Assembly (NCBI GenBank): GCA_964343195.1
Contig: CAYFIR010000009.1
Span: forward strand, 1-64,000
Length of the DNA: 64,000 nt
DNA from: CAYVAP01 sp964343195
GTDB lineage: Bacteria; Bacteroidota; Bacteroidia; J057
Direction of reading: 5' to 3'
A model generated the notes under the pieces. It was given only the letters and a program-made list of their open reading frames with translations, was not told where the DNA came from and made no database searches. The translations under genes and the position numbers were made by a program. Positions 61,407 through 64,000 of this stretch are shown here, piece after piece (positions within the stretch are counted from its first letter, which is position 1; each line of letters opens with the position of its first letter).

Positions 61407-62603
61407 ATGGTAGCACCGATTATGAGGAAAGCCACGATTTTAGGATTAGGATTGTCGCTTTTGTTGCTGGCGCCCTTTGGGCTGCATGCTCAAAGCGGGA
61501 ATGCGGTTGGCCAAACGCGAGGTAGCCGCACTATTACCACAGCTGTACCCTTCCTGCTGGTATCTCCAGACTCCCGTAGTGGAGGAATGGGCGAAGTAGG
61601 CGTAGCAATTGCAGATGACGCCAATGCCATGCACTGGAACCCTTCTGCATTGGCCTTCATCGACCGCAAGATGGGATTCGCCATGAACTACACCCCCTGG
61701 CTGCGCTCACTGGGTATTCCGGATATCAACCTGATGTACCTGAGCGGATACTACCGAACCGGTGATATCGGGACACTTGGGGCCTCTCTGCGTTATTTTT
61801 CTCTTGGGACCATCCAGCTGACAGATCAGCTCGGGCAGGCTACAGGTGAAGAAAACCCCAGTGAGTTTGCTCTTGACGTTGGATATTCACTTCGAATTTC
61901 AGAAGTGCTGACCGGAGCCATCAGCCTGCGCTATTACAACAGCCGACTGAACTCTGCGGGTAACCTGCAGACTGACCTGCGTCCAGTGAACTCCGTAGCG
62001 GGTGACGTCTCCTTCATGTACAAAAAGGACTTTGTGATTCGGGGACAGAGCAATCTCCCAGTTGAGTTTTCTTCAGGGATCAACATCTCTAACCTGGGAC
62101 CCAAGGTATCCTATACCCAGTCACAAAGCGACCGGGACTTTATTCCCACGAATATTCGCATAGGTTACGCCTTCAAGTTCTTCATTGACGAGTACAACAC
62201 CATTACCCTGACCAATGACTTCAACAAGTTGCTGGTTCCCTCCGTGCAGTATGATTCTACTGGCATTACCGGTGGCGGTGGCCGTTCTGATGCCGCCCTG
62301 CTGGAAGGGTACTTTGGCAGCTTTGGAGACTCTCCTGCCGGTTTTGGCGGTGAGATGGGCGAAATCAACATCGCAGTCGGAGCCGAATACTGGTACCGTG
62401 AATTGTTTGCTGTCCGTGCTGGCTACTTCCACGAGCCAGAACTCTACGGTAACCGCAAGTTTGTGAACGTCGGAGCGGGTATCCGCTACAATGTCTTTGG
62501 GCTGCACTTTGCGTACCTGATCCCATTTGAGCAAAATCACCCACTGCAAAATACCCTGCGTTTTACCCTTACCTATGACTTCGATTCTCCAGGTAACGAG
62601 TAA
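61407..62603 (+). CDS. porV: T9SS outer-membrane protein PorV (LptO)
   Basis: The 398-residue FadL-like barrel has a signal peptide (about 1-28, HAQSG). PorV binds T9SS substrates after translocation and brings them to PorU at the cell surface. The conserved opening is PFLLVSPDSRSGGMGEVGVA then DANAMHWNPSALAF (about 50-85), and the end is FTLTYDFDSPGNE. Starts at 61407 or the nearby ATG at 61422 are both plausible. porU lies just upstream on the same strand. Confidence 0.95.
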   Translation: MVAPIMRKATILGLGLSLLLLAPFGLHAQSGNAVGQTRGSRTITTAVPFLLVSPDSRSGGMGEVGVAIADDANAMHWNPSALAFIDRKMGFAMNYTPWLRSLGIPDINLMYLSGYYRTGDIGTLGASLRYFSLGTIQLTDQLGQATGEENPSEFALDVGYSLRISEVLTGAISLRYYNSRLNSAGNLQTDLRPVNSVAGDVSFMYKKDFVIRGQSNLPVEFSSGINISNLGPKVSYTQSQSDRDFIPTNIRIGYAFKFFIDEYNTITLTNDFNKLLVPSVQYDSTGITGGGGRSDAALLEGYFGSFGDSPAGFGGEMGEINIAVGAEYWYRELFAVRAGYFHEPELYGNRKFVNVGAGIRYNVFGLHFAYLIPFEQNHPLQNTLRFTLTYDFDSPGNE

Positions 62604-62691
62604 AACCAAAAGGTGGCGAGACTGTGAAAACCAGATTTCCCGAAAGGATTCTGGGAATCCTGATCTTACCTATTTCTCCTAATAAAATCTG

Positions 62692-62725
62692 GCGGCGAAG
62701 GATTCAGTTCCTTTGCCGCTTTTTT
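62692..62725 (+). terminator. Terminator after porV
   Basis: GCGGCGAAGGA and TCCTTTGCCGC form an 11-bp stem (one wobble) with a 6-base loop, followed by TTTTTTA. Confidence 0.85.
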
Positions 62726-62788
62726 ATGCAACCTACCTGGGCTGTACTTCTTCTTACCTGTGGATTTTTGACCCCTAACTAAACCCCT

Positions 62789-64000
62789 ATGCTTCGCAAT
62801 TTACTGTTAGCACTTATTTTCTTTTCCTGGACCTATGGACAGGCTCAGTCCATCCTGCGGGGGATGGTCGAAGATAAAGCAGATGCTTCCCCTTTGGCTT
62901 ATGCACAGTTACGGTTACTACAGGCAGGTGAAGGGATCATCACCAATGAGGAAGGCCGGTTTAGCCTGAGTCTCGATGCCGCTACTACCCGTGATACCCT
63001 GGTCATTAGCTATATCGGCTATCAGAGTGTGGCAATGCCACTTGAGACGATCAATATGGAGAGTGAGGTGGTGATTCAAATGGAGTCGGCAGGTGTTACC
63101 CTTGATTCCGTGTTGATCATTCCGGTGACGGCAGAAGAATTGCTGCGGCAGGCCCTGGCCGCTGTGCCGGATAATTATCATAGCGACCCCGTGATGGCAG
63201 ATGCTTTTTACCGCGAGCTAATCCAGCAAAACGGAGACTATGTAGAAATATCAGAGGCGGTGCTGGAGGTCTATAAGACTGCTCCCGGGCTGGAACCCAA
63301 TCGCAACGGACAGATACGGATGGTAAAGGGAAGAAGTCACTCTACTCCCCAGAAACTTGAGCGAATGAGTTTTTCTGTAGGGGCAGGGCACCCTGAACAG
63401 ATCGTTGGGTTACCAGTAGTAGGACACACCGTGACTTATTCCTTTCTGGATGAGGACAATTTCAGGCTTTACGAGTACGAGATTATCGGAACCACCACCT
63501 ATGAGAATCGGGATGTGTGGATCATAGAATTTGATCAGGGCAGAAAGCTCCGAAAACGTCTGTACAAAGGGCGAATCTATATTGATGTGAAAACCATGGG
63601 GCTGGCCCTGGTTGAGTATGAGATAAGTCCCCGAGGGAAAAAGTTTCGGATGAGCCAGGGGTTTACCGTGGGAGAGCGTGCACAACTGGCAATGGCGGCT
63701 GCCTTTGGATATAAATTCCGTATTACGGATGATCGGGGAAGGATCGCCTTTACCTGGCACAATGGCTCTTGGTATATGTCCCATATCTGGGAAGAAATAG
63801 ACGCCTATGCAGAGGCTCCTTCCATTGAGGAAGTAAGAGAGGTGTACATGGGGATGAGGCGAGAGATCGTCTATTCAGAAATCCACTTTGGAGAAGCTGC
63901 CCGCCCAATTCCCGCTGAACAGCGACTGGAAGAGGGAATGACGCTGCCAGATCAGGTAGGAGACTATGATGCCAATTTCTGGGAAAATTACCAGCACCTG
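62789..64000 (+). CDS. CarboxypepD_reg-like exported protein, cut by the window end
   Basis: An open frame of 404 codons runs from the ATG at 62789 to the window edge without a stop. It has a signal peptide (about 1-19, YGQAQS), a carboxypeptidase-regulatory-like beta domain (about 20-105, LRGMVEDKADASPLAYAQL and LVISYIGYQS) and then a larger region with DPVMADAFYRELIQQNGDYV and SEAVLEVYKT. The second part is the pattern of Bacteroidota proteins called carboxypeptidase-like regulatory domain-containing protein, often of barrel-like or outer-membrane character. It is not a TonB receptor as far as it is seen. The C-terminal end lies outside the window. Confidence 0.85.
   Translation, partial: MLRNLLLALIFFSWTYGQAQSILRGMVEDKADASPLAYAQLRLLQAGEGIITNEEGRFSLSLDAATTRDTLVISYIGYQSVAMPLETINMESEVVIQMESAGVTLDSVLIIPVTAEELLRQALAAVPDNYHSDPVMADAFYRELIQQNGDYVEISEAVLEVYKTAPGLEPNRNGQIRMVKGRSHSTPQKLERMSFSVGAGHPEQIVGLPVVGHTVTYSFLDEDNFRLYEYEIIGTTTYENRDVWIIEFDQGRKLRKRLYKGRIYIDVKTMGLALVEYEISPRGKKFRMSQGFTVGERAQLAMAAAFGYKFRITDDRGRIAFTWHNGSWYMSHIWEEIDAYAEAPSIEEVREVYMGMRREIVYSEIHFGEAARPIPAEQRLEEGMTLPDQVGDYDANFWENYQHL

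Noticed and set aside
1..64000. tRNA, rRNA, CRISPR array, prophage or complete insertion sequence
   Set aside because: No tRNA T-arm/CCA pattern, no regular spaced repeats and no transposase or integrase reading frame was recognised by eye; a tRNAscan and CRISPR search would settle this.

Overview
The window is about 64 kb from a chromosome of a member of the Bacteroidota, probably a Saprospiria-, Chitinophagia- or Cytophagia-type bacterium. The evidence is an array of type IX secretion (T9SS) genes (porP/sprF, gldJ-like, porU, porV) with a large protease ending in a T9SS sorting domain. It also has a fused alpha/beta E1 of branched-chain 2-oxoacid dehydrogenase, a TonB-dependent receptor with a CarboxypepD_reg-like leader, a CzcA pump fused to a TolC-like domain, and TAnnTTTG promoter elements. 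Genus and species cannot be read from the sequence. I see no tRNA, rRNA, CRISPR, prophage or complete insertion sequence.

Region 1 (50-5862, minus strand) is a signalling block: universal stress protein, a PAS histidine kinase whose PAS domain matches the haem-binding core of FixL, a stand-alone receiver, a receiver-PAS-kinase hybrid and a receiver fused to a CRP/FNR-type regulator. An FNR-like box lies upstream of the stress gene. Together these look like a compact oxygen-response circuit. Region 2 (5863-12391, plus) holds ftsK, two tandem LolA paralogues, a lipoprotein, a hexapeptide acetyltransferase and a PlsC acyltransferase. Region 3 (12569-16194, minus) has the E1 fusion, an XRE regulator and metF, separated from region 2 by a roughly 185-bp inverted-repeat element.

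Region 4 (16490-31211) is mixed: a secreted protein of the family often labelled asparagine synthetase B, the T9SS-exported trypsin-like protease, a TPR protein, a photolyase, an HtrA protease, selD-mnmH (selenouridine tRNA modification), a PagL-like lipid A deacylase and a degenerate TrpF-like barrel. Region 5 (31318-38112) has the TonB-dependent receptor, a lipoprotein, the serine dehydratase beta subunit, PorP/SprF and GldJ.

Region 6 (38536-50161) is rich in exported proteins of unclear role: DUF4105, an LPP20-like lipoprotein, a DUF4384 protein, a periplasmic transglutaminase-like protein, an S9 peptidase lipoprotein and an exported caspase-fold protein. A ferredoxin/acyl-CoA reductase pair and a mosaic of palindromic repeats are interspersed. 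Region 7 (50247-56186, minus) is a heavy-metal RND efflux operon with a small His-containing leader protein. Region 8 (56291-64000, plus) has a barrel-like outer-membrane protein, porU, porV and a CarboxypepD_reg-like protein cut by the window edge.

The points most worth a second look are the FixL-like/receiver-CRP circuit with its FNR-like box, the envelope set LPP20-DUF4384-transglutaminase-caspase, and several intergenic inverted-repeat families.
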